59,274 nucleotides of DNA from Mycolicibacterium agri (GCF_002553505.1 NZ_PDCP01000039.1:1-59274), one strand, 5' to 3'; numbered from the stretch's first letter, positions 16,481 to 25,656 are shown. Notes: generated from the sequence alone by a model not told the origin. Numbers and translations: made by a program.

Positions 16481-16873
16481 ATGCCCGCTCGCCGCACCGC
16501 CGATCCGGTGAAGACTCGCGCCGCAGTCGTCGCGCTCGGCGAGTGGTTGCGCGACGAGAACCGGCCTGCGCCTGAGCGATCCGCGCTCGCAGAAGCGGTC
16601 CGACTGACCGCGCGCACTCTCGCCGCTGCCGCGCCTGGCGCCAGCGTCGAGGTGCGGGTGCCGCCGTTTGTTGCGGTGCAGTGCATTTCGGGGCCGCGGC
16701 ACACCCGCGGCACGCCGCCCAACGTCGTCGAGACCGATCCGCGCACCTGGCTGCTGCTGGCGACGGGCCTGCTCGGCGTCGACGACGCCGCCGCCAGCGG
16801 CGCGCTGGCGCTCTCCGGCGCCCGCGCCCCCGAGATCGCCGGGGTGCTGCCCGTCGTGCCGCTGGGCGCGTGA
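16481..16873 (+). CDS. Sterol-carrier-like family protein, Rv0807-type
   Basis: This 130-residue cytoplasmic protein matches the actinobacterial SCP-related group found before purF. It shows an N-terminal helix (PVKTRAAVVALGEWLRDENRPAPERSALAEAV), then LAAAAPGASVEVRVPPFVAVQCI and HTRGTPPNVVETDPRTWLLLATGLL. Members have a truncated sterol-carrier fold, and no ligand is known for this protein. The position between the divergent MCE gene and purF equals Rv0807 before Rv0808. The start ATG 16481 has GACACT five bases upstream and could be leaderless. Confidence 0.8.
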   Translation: MPARRTADPVKTRAAVVALGEWLRDENRPAPERSALAEAVRLTARTLAAAAPGASVEVRVPPFVAVQCISGPRHTRGTPPNVVETDPRTWLLLATGLLGVDDAAASGALALSGARAPEIAGVLPVVPLGA

Positions 16874-16968
16874 CGGACGCCACTTGCGGGAATCGCGGTC
16901 CAGGCAGCAAGCGTTTATCGATTCGCGACATCTGCCCTGCAATTCCGTGATCAAGCGCCGGTGACCGT

Positions 16969-16974
16969 AGACTG
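16969..16974 (+). promoter_or_regulatory. -10 box of purF promoter
   Basis: TAGACT lies about 36 bases before the purF GTG. This gives a short leader of about 30 bases that contains CTGGAG as ribosome site. Unlike purS, purL and purM, purF therefore appears to have a led transcript. The gap 16874-17010 holds nothing else recognised. Confidence 0.45.
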
Positions 16975-17010
16975 GCGTCGTCACCCATCGCCCCCTGGAG
17001 CAGCCATATC

Positions 17011-18534
17011 GTGACCGGCGACGAGACCGATACCGAACCAAGAGAAGAGTGCGGCGTATTCGGCGTCTGGGCGCCGGGTGAAGAGGTCGCCAAGCTGACG
17101 TATTACGGGCTCTACGCCCTGCAGCACCGCGGCCAGGAAGCCGCAGGTATCGCCGTCGCCGACGGCTCGCAGGTGCTGGTGTTCAAGGACTTGGGCCTGG
17201 TCAGCCAGGTTTTCGACGAGCAGACGCTGGCCGCCATGGAGGGCCACGTAGCGATCGGACACTGCCGCTACTCCACGACCGGTTCCACCACATGGGAGAA
17301 CGCGCAGCCCGTGTTCCGCAACACGGCGGCGGGCACCGGCGTCGCGCTGGGACACAACGGCAACCTGGTCAACGCGACGGAATTGGCGACGCGGGCCCGC
17401 GAGGCCGGCCTGCTCAACACCCGCGGCACCAGCGCCGCCACCACCGACTCCGACATCCTGGGCGCGTTGCTGGCCCACGGCGCCGCCGACTCGTCGCTCG
17501 AGCAGGCGGCACTGGAGCTGCTGCCGACGGTGCGCGGCGCGTTCTGCCTGACCTTCATGGACGAGAACACGCTGTACGCCGCGCGTGACCCCTACAGTGT
17601 GCGGCCGCTGTCGCTGGGGCGTCTCGACCGCGGCTGGGTCGTCGCCTCCGAGACCGCCGCGCTGGACATCGTCGGCGCATCCTTCGTCCGCGACATCGAG
17701 CCGGGCGAGTTGCTGGCCATCGACGCCGACGGGGTGCGGTCCAGCCGGTTCGCCCCGCCCTCGCCGAAGGGCTGCGTCTTCGAATACGTCTACCTGGCCC
17801 GGCCGGACAGCACGATCGGCGGCCGATCGGTGCACAAGACCCGCGTCGACATCGGGCGCAGGCTCGCCCAGGAGCGGCCGGTCGACGCCGACCTGGTGAT
17901 CGGCGTACCCGAGTCAGGCACCCCCGCCGCGGTGGGCTATGCGCAGGAGTCCGGCATCCCGTTCGGGCAGGGCCTGACCAAGAACGCCTACGTCGGGCGC
18001 ACGTTCATCCAGCCGTCGCAGACCATTCGTCAGCTCGGCATCCGGCTCAAGCTCAACCCGCTGCGCGAGGTGATCCGCGGCAAGCGGCTCATCGTCGTCG
18101 ACGACTCCATCGTGCGCGGCAACACCCAGCGGGCCCTGGTGCGGATGCTGCGTGAGGCCGGGGCCGTCGAGGTGCATGTGCGGATCGCGTCGCCGCCGGT
18201 GAAGTGGCCGTGCTTCTACGGCATCGACTTCGCCACCCCGGCCGAGTTGATCGCCAACGCCGTCGAAGACGAGGACGAGATGGTCGAGGCCGTCCGCCAT
18301 GGCATCGGCGCCGACACCCTGGGCTACATCTCGCAGCAGGGAATGATCGCGGCCACCGAGCAGCCCGCGTCGCGGTTGTGCTCGGCATGCTTCGACGGCA
18401 AGTACCCGATCGAGTTGCCCGGCGAGACCGCGCTGGGCAAGAACGTCATCGAGCACATGCTGGCGACCGCGGCGCGCACCGGCATGCCCGTGCAGGCCGA
18501 GAACGACAACGCGTCGGCGCTGCGCCGACCCTAG
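17011..18534 (+). CDS. purF: Amidophosphoribosyltransferase PurF
   Basis: This 507-residue enzyme makes phosphoribosylamine from PRPP and glutamine, the first committed step of purine synthesis. A 13-residue propeptide precedes Cys14 (REECGVFGVWAPG), which becomes the N-terminal nucleophile after cleavage. The glutaminase domain includes LYALQHRGQEAAGI and GHNGNLVN. The PRPP loop is IVVDDSIVRGNT. Cysteines in WPCFYGIDF and LCSACFDG are those used for the iron-sulfur cluster in Bacillus-type enzymes. The start has a CTGGAG site. Confidence 0.97.
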   Translation: MTGDETDTEPREECGVFGVWAPGEEVAKLTYYGLYALQHRGQEAAGIAVADGSQVLVFKDLGLVSQVFDEQTLAAMEGHVAIGHCRYSTTGSTTWENAQPVFRNTAAGTGVALGHNGNLVNATELATRAREAGLLNTRGTSAATTDSDILGALLAHGAADSSLEQAALELLPTVRGAFCLTFMDENTLYAARDPYSVRPLSLGRLDRGWVVASETAALDIVGASFVRDIEPGELLAIDADGVRSSRFAPPSPKGCVFEYVYLARPDSTIGGRSVHKTRVDIGRRLAQERPVDADLVIGVPESGTPAAVGYAQESGIPFGQGLTKNAYVGRTFIQPSQTIRQLGIRLKLNPLREVIRGKRLIVVDDSIVRGNTQRALVRMLREAGAVEVHVRIASPPVKWPCFYGIDFATPAELIANAVEDEDEMVEAVRHGIGADTLGYISQQGMIAATEQPASRLCSACFDGKYPIELPGETALGKNVIEHMLATAARTGMPVQAENDNASALRRP

Positions 18535-18546
18535 ACCGCGCGCACC

Positions 18547-19548
18547 CTAGGCCGCGCCGCGCGAATCCGATTCGGCCGAAACATTATTGACTTTTCTGCC
18601 TACTTTGGCCCAGTGCGGGTCGAACGGCAGCGGGCCGTTGCGTAAGGCCTCGTCGACTGCTTGCCGGTAACCAGTCAGCCCGCCGTCGGGCGGCGCGATG
18701 ATCGTGTCGACGTCGTGGTCGCGAATCACCGCGTCGCATTCCAGCGACTCGACGAGCGGGCGGGCCAAGCCTTTCGGCATCGGCGTCACCAACCCCACCC
18801 ACCAGCTGGCGATCGTCGGCGTCAGCCACGGCAGCACCACCATCCAGCGCCGTCGCAGCCCGGCCTGCTGCGCATAGACCTGCATCATGTCGCCGTAGGA
18901 CAGCACGTCGGGACCGCCGATGTCCCACGCCCGCGACGACGGCACCTCGACGGTGGCCGCCGCCGTCAGGTAGTGCAGGGCGTCGCGGATCGCGATGGGT
19001 TGGATGCGGTTGTGCACCCACTTCGGTGTCGTCATCGCCGGCAGCCGGTTGGTGAGGTGGCGGATCATCTCGAACGAGGCCGACCCGGAGCCGACGACGA
19101 CACCGGCCTGCAGCACGACGGTCTCGATGCCCGAGGCGAGCAGAATGTCGCCGACCTCCTTGCGAGAGCGCAGGTGCGGCGACAACTCGGCGCCCGGCGG
19201 ATGCAGACCGCCCAGATACACGAACCGCCGCACGCCGGTGCGTTTGGCGGCCTCGACGACGTTTTGCGCCGAGCGGCGTTCCTCGGCGGCGAAGTCCGTC
19301 GCGCTGCCCATCGAATGCACGAGGTAGTAGACGACGTCGACGCCGTCGAACGCCGCGGTCAACGATTCGACGTCGCCCAGGTCGCCGCGGGCGACTTCGA
19401 TGTCGGCGCGCCACGGTCGATCGTCGAGTTTGTCCGGGTTGCGCGCCAGCGCGCGCACCGACAGACCCGCGTCGAGCAGGCGTGGTGTCAGTCGACCCCC
19501 GATATAGCCGGTCGCGCCCGTCACCAGGCAGCGAGCAGTGCCGCCCAC
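18547..19548 (-). CDS. NAD(P)-binding epimerase/NmrA-like (atypical SDR)
   Basis: This 333-residue Rossmann protein has the cofactor motif VTGATGYIGG near residue 9, ARNPDK after strand 2, and VYYLVHSMGS and RFVYLGGLHPPGAELSPHL at the usual atypical-SDR positions. The classical catalytic Tyr-x-x-x-Lys is replaced (SPHLRSRKEVG), as in many complex-I-subunit-like or NmrA-like members, so it may be a reductase with other chemistry or a redox sensor. The GTG start at 19548 was chosen for its strong GAGGAGG site. Longer frames overlap the purM promoter region. Confidence 0.87.
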   Translation of the reverse strand: MGGTARCLVTGATGYIGGRLTPRLLDAGLSVRALARNPDKLDDRPWRADIEVARGDLGDVESLTAAFDGVDVVYYLVHSMGSATDFAAEERRSAQNVVEAAKRTGVRRFVYLGGLHPPGAELSPHLRSRKEVGDILLASGIETVVLQAGVVVGSGSASFEMIRHLTNRLPAMTTPKWVHNRIQPIAIRDALHYLTAAATVEVPSSRAWDIGGPDVLSYGDMMQVYAQQAGLRRRWMVVLPWLTPTIASWWVGLVTPMPKGLARPLVESLECDAVIRDHDVDTIIAPPDGGLTGYRQAVDEALRNGPLPFDPHWAKVGRKVNNVSAESDSRGAA

Positions 19549-19689
19549 AGGATCCTCCTCGAGTTTTTGCCCCGCGGATGCGAAAGGCTCCACCGAGACA
19601 TGACCGTTTCGGTGCCCGAGCAAACCCGGGACAGGATCGGTCAGAAAACGCACAGTCACCGGCGCATACCGCGTCATCGCCCCGACCGG

Positions 19690-19695
19690 TAGATT
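19690..19695 (+). promoter_or_regulatory. -10 box of leaderless purM promoter
   Basis: TAGATT is followed by eight bases and ATG 19704. This supports that start against the longer upstream frame from 19482. Confidence 0.55.
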
Positions 19696-19703
19696 TGGTC
19701 GCG

Positions 19704-20777
<1,074 letters not shown>

Positions 20778-20814
20778 CGGTACGCGCCGCCTAAAGACCG
20801 AGAGAAGACCCGAG

Positions 20815-20991
20815 CTAGCGCCGCCAGTCGTCCTCGTCGACCCAGTCGGCGCCGTTCAGATCGTCGTCGGTGTCACTGTTGCTCGACCCGGACAGCTCAC
20901 GCTGAAGCCGCTCGAAATCAGTCTGCGGTGAGCTGTATTTGAGCTCACGAGCAACCTTGGTCTGCTTTGCCTTTGCCCGGCCGCGGCCCAT
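20815..20991 (-). CDS. DUF3073 small basic/acidic protein, Rv0810c-type
   Basis: This 58-residue actinobacterial protein has a basic N-terminus (MGRGRAKAKQTKVARELKY) and an acidic C-terminus (DTDDDLNGADWVDEDDW). It is conserved across actinobacteria next to purM, but its function is unknown. The longer frame to 21123 has no family similarity, so ATG 20991, preceded by a GAGGGGGG stretch, was chosen. A hairpin (21015-21043) lies in the probable 5' untranslated region. A -10-like TAAAGT on the minus strand lies further upstream. Confidence 0.85.
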   Translation of the reverse strand: MGRGRAKAKQTKVARELKYSSPQTDFERLQRELSGSSNSDTDDDLNGADWVDEDDWRR

Positions 20992-21014
20992 GGGGGGACC
21001 CCCTCGCGCAATAA

Positions 21015-21043
21015 CGGAGCGGCCTTCATAACAGGCGGCTCCG
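21015..21043 (-). promoter_or_regulatory. Hairpin in the leader of the DUF3073 gene
   Basis: On the minus strand CGGAGC-C-GCC and GGC-C-GCTCCG pair around a nine-base loop, a nine-pair stem with one C/C mismatch. It ends about 23 bases before the start codon. It may affect translation or mRNA stability. Confidence 0.4.
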
Positions 21044-21127
21044 ATCTGAGTGTCTTTATTGTCCTGCCAACACTTTACCGTGCCCGGCTCGGCTCCGCTG
21101 GCAGCCCCTAGGCTCCCACGCATCGTC

Positions 21128-22201
21128 TCAGCGTGCGCCGCCGCGCAGCCGCTCGACCGCCAGCCGGCCCGCGCCGACCGTGTCGAGGGCGGGCACCGTG
21201 TCGGCGTCGATCACGGCGGTGCTCTCGACGTCGCCGCCCGTTGTCAACGCGGTGTCGGCGGGCAGCCCGCGCTTGAGCAGAGCGAGGGCGACGGGCCCGA
21301 GGTCGACGTGGTCGACGACGGTGCCGAGACGGCCGACGACGCGGCCTCCGGCCAGCACGGGATCGCCTGCCGCGGGCCGATCGGTCGAGCCGTCGAGGTG
21401 CAGCATCACCAGCATTCGGGGCGGTTTTCCCAGGTTATGGACCCGCGCGACGGTCTCCTGGCCGCGGTAGCAGCCCTTGTCGAGGTGCACCGCGGTGCCG
21501 ATCCACCCGACCTCGTGCGGAATGGTCCGCTCGTCGGTGTCGACGCCCAGCCGCGGCCGCAGCGCGGCCACCCGCAGTGCTTCATAGGTCCATACCCCTG
21601 CCCTCCGCACACCTGCCGCCGTCAGCTTCTCGAGCCAGTCGGCGGCCTTGGCGCGCGGCACGACGAGGTCCAGTTCCAAGCCGGGCCCGCCGAGCCGGCG
21701 GACGAAACCGCCGTCCGGCAGGGCCACCGCGGTGTTTTCAGCCGGTAGCGAATCGACGCTGAGCGCGGCCCGCACGGGCGCGCTGTCGAGCGCCGGGCCC
21801 AGCAGCGACACGACGGCCATGTCCGCCGGTTCGATCGTGACGTCGGCCCAGAACACCATCTTGCGCAGGTAGGCCAGCAACGGCTCGCCGCGCCACGGCT
21901 CGGTGTCGAGGTAGGTGCGTTCGCCGAGTTCGGTCTGGATCCAGTGATCCTCGACGCGGCCCTGCCCGTCCAGGCTGAGGTTCTGCGTCACGGCTCCGTC
22001 GGGCAGCTCGCTGACGTGCTGGCTGGAGATGTTGTGCAGCCAACTCTTGCGCTCGCTGCCGGTCAGCACGAGCACCGCCCGATGCGATCGGTCGATGACG
22101 ACGGCCTCGGTCAGCGCGGCCCGCTGCTCGCCGAGCGGATCGCCGTAGTGCCATGCGACGCCGGCGTCGGGCCCCGATTCGGGCGCGGGAACTGCTGACA
22201 T
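21128..22201 (-). CDS. YgfZ/GcvT-family folate-binding protein, Rv0811c-type
   Basis: This 357-residue tetrahydrofolate-binding fold protein is related to the glycine-cleavage T protein. The YgfZ signature KGCYRGQETVARVHNLGKPPR (with the conserved Cys) is present around residue 245, and DGQGRVEDHWIQ-type T-protein features lie in the first half. YgfZ/IBA57 proteins help build or repair iron-sulfur clusters, and that role is inferred here. The ATG at 22201 has TACGAT seven bases upstream (leaderless geometry) as well as TTGGAG. It is divergent from the lyase gene over 33 bases, with overlapping promoters. Confidence 0.9.
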   Translation of the reverse strand: MSAVPAPESGPDAGVAWHYGDPLGEQRAALTEAVVIDRSHRAVLVLTGSERKSWLHNISSQHVSELPDGAVTQNLSLDGQGRVEDHWIQTELGERTYLDTEPWRGEPLLAYLRKMVFWADVTIEPADMAVVSLLGPALDSAPVRAALSVDSLPAENTAVALPDGGFVRRLGGPGLELDLVVPRAKAADWLEKLTAAGVRRAGVWTYEALRVAALRPRLGVDTDERTIPHEVGWIGTAVHLDKGCYRGQETVARVHNLGKPPRMLVMLHLDGSTDRPAAGDPVLAGGRVVGRLGTVVDHVDLGPVALALLKRGLPADTALTTGGDVESTAVIDADTVPALDTVGAGRLAVERLRGGAR

Positions 22202-22220
22202 GGCTCCAATCGTACGGCGC

Positions 22221-22226
22221 TACACT
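22221..22226 (+). promoter_or_regulatory. -10 box of leaderless lyase gene
   Basis: TACACT is followed by eight bases and ATG 22235. The divergent YgfZ-type gene has its own TACGAT box on the other strand in the same 33-base gap. Confidence 0.5.
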
Positions 22227-22234
22227 GTTGGCCC

Positions 22235-23113
22235 ATGGCGGGCGGACCGGGCGTAGTGGTCACGCTCGACGGGCAGTTGCACGACCCGCAGACCCCTCTG
22301 CTGCATGTCGACGACCTGGCCGTCGTGCGCGGTGACGGGATCTTCGAGTCGCTGCTGGTGCGGGACGGGCGGCCATGCCTGCTGGAGGCGCACCTCGCCA
22401 GGTTGACGCACTCGGCGCGGCTGATGGACCTGCCCGAGCCGGACCTGGCGCGCTGGCGTGCGGCAGCCGCTACGGCGGCGGCACGCTGGACCGAGGCCGG
22501 CGGCGGGGAAGGCGTGATGCGGCTGATCTACAGCCGCGGCCGGGAGAGCGGGTCGGAGCCGACAGCGTTCGTGATGGTCGGTGCCGTGCCCAGCCGGGTC
22601 GCCGCCGCCCGCACTCGCGGGGTCGCGGCGCTGACGCTCGCGCGTCACCTGCCTGCCGACGGCGCGACGGATATGCCGTGGCTGTTGGCCGGCGCGAAGA
22701 CGCTGTCGTACGCGGTGAACATGGCCGCGCTGCGGCACGCCGAACGGCACGGCGCAGGCGATGTGATCTTCATCAGCTCCGAGGGCCACGTGTTGGAAGG
22801 GCCACGCTCGACGGTGGTGATCGCCACCGAGATCGACGGCAGGCTCGGGCTGCTCACGCCTCCGCCGTGGTATCCGATCCTGCGCGGCACCACACAGCAG
22901 GCGCTGTTCGAGGTGGCGCGCAACAAGGGCTACGACTGCGACTACCGCGCGCTCAAGCCCGCTGATCTGTTTGCCGCACAAGGAGTTTGGCTGGTGTCGA
23001 GCATCACACTCGCCGCCCGCGTGCACACCCTCGACGGAAGGCTTCTGCCGCCGTCTCCGATCGCCGCAGAACTGGCCGAACTCGTCGACGCCGCTATCGT
23101 CAGCGATCGCTGA
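22235..23113 (+). CDS. pabC: Aminodeoxychorismate lyase (PLP fold type IV), Rv0812-type
   Basis: This 292-residue fold-type IV PLP enzyme probably makes 4-aminobenzoate for folate from aminodeoxychorismate. It could instead be a branched-chain or D-amino-acid aminotransferase of the same fold. The PLP lysine is in LLAGAKTLSYAVNM. Other family motifs are VVRGDGIFESLLVRDG, HLARLTHSARLM, ISSEGHVLEGPRSTVVI and ILRGTTQQALFEVA. It stands divergent from the folate-binding YgfZ protein. Confidence 0.88.
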   Translation: MAGGPGVVVTLDGQLHDPQTPLLHVDDLAVVRGDGIFESLLVRDGRPCLLEAHLARLTHSARLMDLPEPDLARWRAAAATAAARWTEAGGGEGVMRLIYSRGRESGSEPTAFVMVGAVPSRVAAARTRGVAALTLARHLPADGATDMPWLLAGAKTLSYAVNMAALRHAERHGAGDVIFISSEGHVLEGPRSTVVIATEIDGRLGLLTPPPWYPILRGTTQQALFEVARNKGYDCDYRALKPADLFAAQGVWLVSSITLAARVHTLDGRLLPPSPIAAELAELVDAAIVSDR

Positions 23114-23410
23114 GCGCGCAACGCCCGAAAATCGCTTGTCGCACTAAGCATGCGCGAGTACGGTCAGCCGTACACAGGGAAGGAGGTGGTCCGACAAATT
23201 GATTGACTTATGGACATGTGAGGTGGCTGCGAGCTAGCAGCGCCGGGGAGTCACCTGCGCGCGCTGGCGAATTCCCCGCAGTCACCCGGCCCCCGAGCCC
23301 CTCGGTTTTGTCCGACCAGGATCAGCGGCTCGGGGGCCGCTCCATATCTACGCCCGATTTCTGCACCCCAGATTTGCGCCCGTGGTGGCGTTCCTGGCCC
23401 CTGGTGCGCG
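23114..23410 (+). promoter_or_regulatory. Non-coding leader region with promoter, possible short leader peptide and strong hairpin
   Basis: The gap holds TTGTCG-N17-TACGGT (about 23134-23162), a sigma-A-like promoter. A near-perfect ribosome site AAGGAGGTGG (about 23180-23189) follows, then a 12-codon frame beginning TTG (M-I-D-L-W-T-C-E-V-A-A-S-stop) near 23200-23238. Next comes a long stem: CGGCCCCCGAGCC (about 23287-23299) and GGCTCGGGGGCCG (about 23327-23339) are perfectly complementary. Such order resembles a peptide-controlled attenuator for the downstream binding-protein gene. This is inference; the peptide is not a known leader to me. Confidence 0.35.
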
Positions 23411-24259
23411 ATGATGCGGCTCGTGCCCTCACTGCGGCGGATCGTCCCGGTGCTGGCTGCCTTCCTGGTCGGCTGCGCACCGGCGGCCGAGTCCGCGCAG
23501 ACGGATCTGTCGCAATGCAATCCGGACAAGCTCGACACCCTGTACAAGGGCGTCTTCACCTTCGGCACCGACCAACCCGTCTATCCCCCGTGGTACATGG
23601 GCGACAATCCGGAGAACGGTGAGGGATTCGAATCCGCCGTCGCCTACGCCGTCGCACGCAAACTGGGCTACCAGCGTGAGGACGTGCGTTGGGTGCGGGT
23701 GCCGTTCAACGCGGCGCTCGAGCCCGGCCGGAAGGAGTTCGACGCCGGCATTGCGGAGTTCTCCATCACCGACCAGCGCAAGGCCGCCGTTGACTTCTCG
23801 TCGCCGTATCTGGACGTCACGCAGGCCGTCGTCACGGTCAAGTCCTCCCGCGCGGCCAACGCCAGGACCATCGACGCGCTCAAGCCGCTGCGGATCGGCG
23901 TTCAGGTCGGCAGCACCAGCTACACCGCGGCGACGTCGATCGACGGCCTCGACCCGGTGGCGGTCTACAACACCAACGGCGACGCGAAACTGGCGCTCAA
24001 CACCGGCGAGATCGATGCGCTGGTCGCCGATCTGCCGACCGCGTTCTCCGTCGCCAACGAACTGTCCGACGGCCTCATGTTGGGCCAATTGCCAAATGTG
24101 GCAGAGGATGTCGAGCAGTTCGGACTGGTGCTTGCCAAGGGCAGCACGCTGACGCCGTGCGTCACGGCCGCCGTGGACTCGCTACGCGACGACGGCACTC
24201 TAGCGGCGCTGCAGAAGACCTGGCTTGCGGAAGCGGGTAAGGCGCCCGCCCTGGGTTAG
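23411..24259 (+). CDS. Polar amino-acid ABC-transporter substrate-binding lipoprotein
   Basis: This 282-residue exported solute-binding protein of the family 3 type has a hydrophobic leader and the lipobox FLVGC. The fold motifs follow: FTFGTDQPVYPPWYMGDNPENGEGFESAVAYAVARKLGY, FDAGIAEFSITDQRKAAVDFSSPY and LRIGVQVGSTSYTAA, with a C-terminal LQKTWL helix. These bind amino acids such as glutamine or cystine; the ligand is not evident. ATG 23411 or 23414 may be used; no clear ribosome site is present. No permease genes are adjacent, so it either serves a distant transporter or acts as a sensor. Confidence 0.85.
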   Translation: MMRLVPSLRRIVPVLAAFLVGCAPAAESAQTDLSQCNPDKLDTLYKGVFTFGTDQPVYPPWYMGDNPENGEGFESAVAYAVARKLGYQREDVRWVRVPFNAALEPGRKEFDAGIAEFSITDQRKAAVDFSSPYLDVTQAVVTVKSSRAANARTIDALKPLRIGVQVGSTSYTAATSIDGLDPVAVYNTNGDAKLALNTGEIDALVADLPTAFSVANELSDGLMLGQLPNVAEDVEQFGLVLAKGSTLTPCVTAAVDSLRDDGTLAALQKTWLAEAGKAPALG

Positions 24260-24286
24260 CCCGCTGCCGGGCTGCCCGGCTGTTGA

Positions 24287-24547
24287 TCAGCCCGCCGAGG
24301 GGCCGGGCGCCAGCGATGCGCAGGCCTTGGTGGCCTTGTGCCACGCCTCCTGGTCGGTGCCGGGAGGCGGGCCCGCGACGGGTCCTGGCGGAGCCGAAAC
24401 ACCGTGCTCTTGAAGGCAATTCGCGTAGGTGCCGTGCCCGTTGGGCGCCTGCGGCGTCGACGACTCCTCCGGCGTGGTGTCGTTCGACGAACAGCCCGCA
24501 GCGATCGTCGCCGCGGCCACGACCGCGGCCAGTCGAAGCATGCGCAT
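24287..24547 (-). CDS. Small secreted lipoprotein
   Basis: This 86-residue protein has a signal sequence and lipobox (AATIAAGCSS), followed by a Pro/Ser/Thr-rich linker. A short domain has two cysteines (ANCLQEHGV and TKACASL) that could form a disulfide. Its ATG overlaps the stop of the nitrobindin gene (TGATG at 24545-24549), so it is the last gene of that operon. No family is recognised with confidence. Confidence 0.75.
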   Translation of the reverse strand: MRMLRLAAVVAAATIAAGCSSNDTTPEESSTPQAPNGHGTYANCLQEHGVSAPPGPVAGPPPGTDQEAWHKATKACASLAPGPSAG

Positions 24548-25203
24548 CAGCCGACGAACCTCGCCAGCCGCGCCGAAAGATGTGGAACCAGCCCGCCGTC
24601 GGCGTCGACCCGCTCCTCCACGTAGGCCAAGTCGCCCCCTTCGACGATGCCGTACAACCGTTTCGCGCCGCCGACGAGCATCCCGGACCTGCTGCGCGCC
24701 AGCGCATCGGTGACGAGTTCCCACGAGGTCTGGTTGCGCGGCCTGCCGTAGAACAGTTCGACGTAGCCCGCGGAGTGGGCGAGCATCAGTTCGATCGCCT
24801 GCGATTCGGTCGGATCGTTCGGGTCGTTGACGAAGCGCCAGTACCCCGACTCCCGCAGCCCCGGCCTCTCGTATTCGCCGGTCTCGGTGAGCCGCCACGA
24901 GCGGGACTCCCAGATCAGGTAGTCGCCGCCGTCGTGGGACACCACGATCTGCTGGCCGAACCGGTAATCGCCGTCGGCTCCGCGACCTTCGCCTTCGCCG
25001 CGCCACACGCCGACCAACGGCAGCAGCGCGAGCAGCGACTCGTTCAACTCGGCGCCCTCGCGCAGGTTCGCTGTGTCGGCGGGCGCAGGCAGATCGTCGA
25101 AGACGGGGATGTTGCGGACGGCCGTCACCTTGGCGCGCTCGGCCGCCGCGGCTACCGCCCGGTCGCCTGAAGTACCGGCGACGGGTCCTTGCTCATCGGT
25201 CAC
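24547..25203 (-). CDS. Nitrobindin-like haem-binding protein, Rv0813c-type
   Basis: This 218-residue protein of the fatty-acid-binding-like beta-barrel type is now grouped with nitrobindins (THAP4-like). The family opening LLPLVGVWRGEGEGRGADGDYRFGQQIVVSHDG is visible around residue 60, with WRLTETGEYERPGLRESGYWRF further on. A C-terminal His in LVPHLSARLARF could be the haem ligand. Relatives bind ferric haem and NO/peroxynitrite. The first 50 residues are a variable extension. The GTG start overlaps the stop of an upstream 32-residue membrane peptide (GTGA). Confidence 0.88.
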   Translation of the reverse strand: MTDEQGPVAGTSGDRAVAAAAERAKVTAVRNIPVFDDLPAPADTANLREGAELNESLLALLPLVGVWRGEGEGRGADGDYRFGQQIVVSHDGGDYLIWESRSWRLTETGEYERPGLRESGYWRFVNDPNDPTESQAIELMLAHSAGYVELFYGRPRNQTSWELVTDALARSRSGMLVGGAKRLYGIVEGGDLAYVEERVDADGGLVPHLSARLARFVG

Positions 25204-25298
25204 GATTCGTCGGTGATGAGTCGATACAGCGCGTACAGCGCGAACCAGGTGATGAGCACGACGGTCGCGACAAGCAGGATTTCGTAGAACAACACCAC
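25200..25298 (-). CDS. 32-residue single-pass membrane peptide, leaderless
   Basis: The frame encodes one hydrophobic helix (FYEILLVATVVLITWFALYALY) ending RLITDES. Its stop overlaps the nitrobindin start (GTGA), and a -10 box TAGACT lies seven bases before GTG 25298 on the minus strand, so it is the first product of a leaderless operon. The reading rests on position, coupling and composition. The function is unknown; it may anchor or regulate the haem protein. Confidence 0.6.
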   Translation of the reverse strand: MVLFYEILLVATVVLITWFALYALYRLITDES

Positions 25299-25352
25299 GG
25301 TCGCGAGTCTAGTCCGCGACCGGGTGTTGCTCCCTATCCGCCTGAACCGCTA

Positions 25353-25655
25353 TCACGCGACCTTGACGTCGACCTCGTGAATGCCCGCGCCCGACGGTGC
25401 CACGCTGACGTCGCCGTTGCCGACCGGCGACAGCGCACGCACGGTCCACGTGCCGGGGGCGGCGAAGAAGCGGAAGTCGCCGGTGGCCGAAGCGACCACC
25501 TCGGCGGTGAACTCGTCAGAGGCGTCGAGCAGGCGCACGAACGCCCCGCCGACACTCTGACCGGAACCGTCGACGACGCGTCCGGTGATCACCGTCTCCT
25601 TCTCGAGATCGACGCCGGCGGGCAGCGTCTGTCCTTGCTTGGGTGCAGAGCACAT
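25353..25655 (-). CDS. sseC: DUF1416 protein SseC
   Basis: This 100-residue protein begins MCSAPKQGQTLPAGVDLEKETVITGRV and has a single carboxypeptidase-regulatory-like beta-sandwich (TGRVVDGSGQSVGGAFVRLLDASDEF). It matches M. tuberculosis SseC proteins, encoded after the thiosulfate sulfurtransferase. Its biochemical role is not known; an N-terminal Cys is conserved in this group. The start follows the cysA2 stop by one base, so it is the last gene of the sulfur operon. Confidence 0.9.
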   Translation of the reverse strand: MCSAPKQGQTLPAGVDLEKETVITGRVVDGSGQSVGGAFVRLLDASDEFTAEVVASATGDFRFFAAPGTWTVRALSPVGNGDVSVAPSGAGIHEVDVKVA

Positions 25656-25656
25656 A

